Part shown: piece by piece, positions 4,861 through 5,445 of the stretch | How the letters are laid out: each line of letters starts with the position of its first letter | Numbering within the stretch: the stretch's first letter is position 1 | Position numbers and translations under genes: made by a program | The notes under the pieces: model-generated | What the model was told of the DNA's origin: nothing | Seen by the model: the letters and a program-made list of their open reading frames with translations, nothing else | Database searches by the model: none | From: Gemmatimonadota bacterium | GTDB taxonomy: Bacteria > Gemmatimonadota > Gemmatimonadetes > Gemmatimonadales > Gemmatimonadaceae | Reading direction: 5' to 3' | DNA length: 5,445 bases | Assembly (NCBI GenBank): GCA_016794735.1 | Contig: JAEUJK010000684.1 | Span: forward strand, 1 to 5,445

Positions 4861-5445
4861 ATGAGCAGCAGACGAAAGTTTGTTTCCGATGTCTCCCGCG
4901 CCGCCGCCGGCGCCTACGCGTTCAACATCGTCCCGCGCCACGTGTTGGGCCGCGGGTACAAGGCCCCGAGTGACACGCTCAACGTGGCGTGCATCGGCGT
5001 GGGCGGCATGGGCTTCAGCGATGTGCAGGGGATGTCGATCGAGAACATCGCCTTCCTCTGCGACGTCGACGACAAGTCCGCCGAACGCGCGTACCTCCGC
5101 TGGCCCAAGGCCAAGCGGTATCGCGACTTCCGTGAGATGTTCGACCGCGAGTCCGCCAACTTCGACGCGGTCACCATCACCACGCCCGACCACCTGCACG
5201 CCGCGGCGGCGATGATGGCGCTCAAGGCCGGCAAGCACGTCTACTGCCAGAAGCCGCTCGCGCGCACCGTCGGTGAAGTGCGCGCCCTGAAGGCCGAGGC
5301 CGCTCGCCGGCCCAAGCAGGCGACGCAGATGGGGAACCAGGGCCACGCCATGGACACCACCCGCATCCTGCGCGAGTGGATCGAGTCCGGCGTCATCGGG
5401 ACGGTGCAGCGCGTCGAGTTCTTCACGAACCGTCCGATCTGGCCG
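4861..5445 (+). CDS. Tat-exported Gfo/Idh/MocA-family oxidoreductase, N-terminal part
   Basis: The frame is open for 195 codons to the window end, so the C-terminal half is missing. The N-terminus SSRRKFVSD is a twin-arginine signal, followed by an Ala-rich stretch (13-20), indicating folded export across the inner membrane. The NAD(P)-binding Rossmann fold starts at LNVACIGVGGMG (40-51, GxGxxG), with the second strand ending in LCDVDDKSAERA (67-77; the acidic D68/D70 favours NAD). TITTPDHLHA (105-114) and YCQKPLARTVGEV (128-140) match the family's THxxxxHxxxA and catalytic EKP motifs, here QKP with K131 as the catalytic lysine; QKP is common in Tat-type members. NQGHAMDTTRILREWIESGVIG (159-180) is the usual entry to the substrate domain. 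Members oxidise or reduce sugars and cyclitols, including 3-keto-glycoside formation. Located 58 bases after the transporter, it probably belongs to the same unit. Confidence 0.9.
   Translation, partial: MSSRRKFVSDVSRAAAGAYAFNIVPRHVLGRGYKAPSDTLNVACIGVGGMGFSDVQGMSIENIAFLCDVDDKSAERAYLRWPKAKRYRDFREMFDRESANFDAVTITTPDHLHAAAAMMALKAGKHVYCQKPLARTVGEVRALKAEAARRPKQATQMGNQGHAMDTTRILREWIESGVIGTVQRVEFFTNRPIWP

Noticed and set aside
4852..5346. Minus-strand frame opposite the dehydrogenase
   Set aside because: Antisense to a gene with Tat signal, GxGxxG and QKP motifs; shadow frame.

Overview
The window is GC-rich, densely coding chromosomal DNA from a bacterium. The gene types point to a Gemmatimonadota or Acidobacteriota-like free-living organism: a PadR regulator paired with an ADOP-type ABC permease, an M48 lipoprotein protease with a C-terminal LysM-like tail, a DUF1080 protein, and a Tat-exported Gfo/Idh/MocA oxidoreductase. 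The lineage is an inference from gene content. There is no rRNA, tRNA, CRISPR array, insertion sequence or phage gene in view.

Left part, minus strand (1-730): a PadR-family repressor (700-368) is followed, with only 5 bases between, by the start of an ADOP-family (MacB/FtsX-like) permease that runs off the left edge. The PadR start codon and ribosome binding site lie inside a perfect 35-bp palindrome (17-bp arms, 1-bp centre, 696-730), a strong candidate for an autoregulatory operator.

Middle (731-2776): a divergent Nudix-fold protein (851-1336, plus strand) has a Nudix box lacking both glutamates of the EE pair, so it may not be a normal Nudix hydrolase. It converges on an M48 metalloprotease lipoprotein (2776-1355, minus strand). 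The two genes end 18 bases apart, with a long GC-rich hairpin (1338-1373) whose loop holds the protease stop codon.

Right part, plus strand (2871-5445): a DUF1080 (3-keto-disaccharide hydrolase-like) secreted protein, a NupG-type nucleoside:H+ symporter-family MFS transporter only 9 bases downstream, and a Tat-signal Gfo/Idh/MocA dehydrogenase cut by the right edge. Together these look like a glycoside or keto-sugar cleavage, uptake and oxidation unit. The 'nucleoside' transporter may therefore carry a sugar derivative. Substrate and pathway are inferred from gene neighbourhood only.

No intergenic gap exceeds about 150 bases. The long open frames on the opposite strands of the protease, DUF1080 and transporter genes are high-GC shadows. 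I see no clearly new multi-gene system; the most notable items are the start-codon palindrome, the degenerate Nudix box and the sugar-type neighbourhood of the NupG-like transporter.
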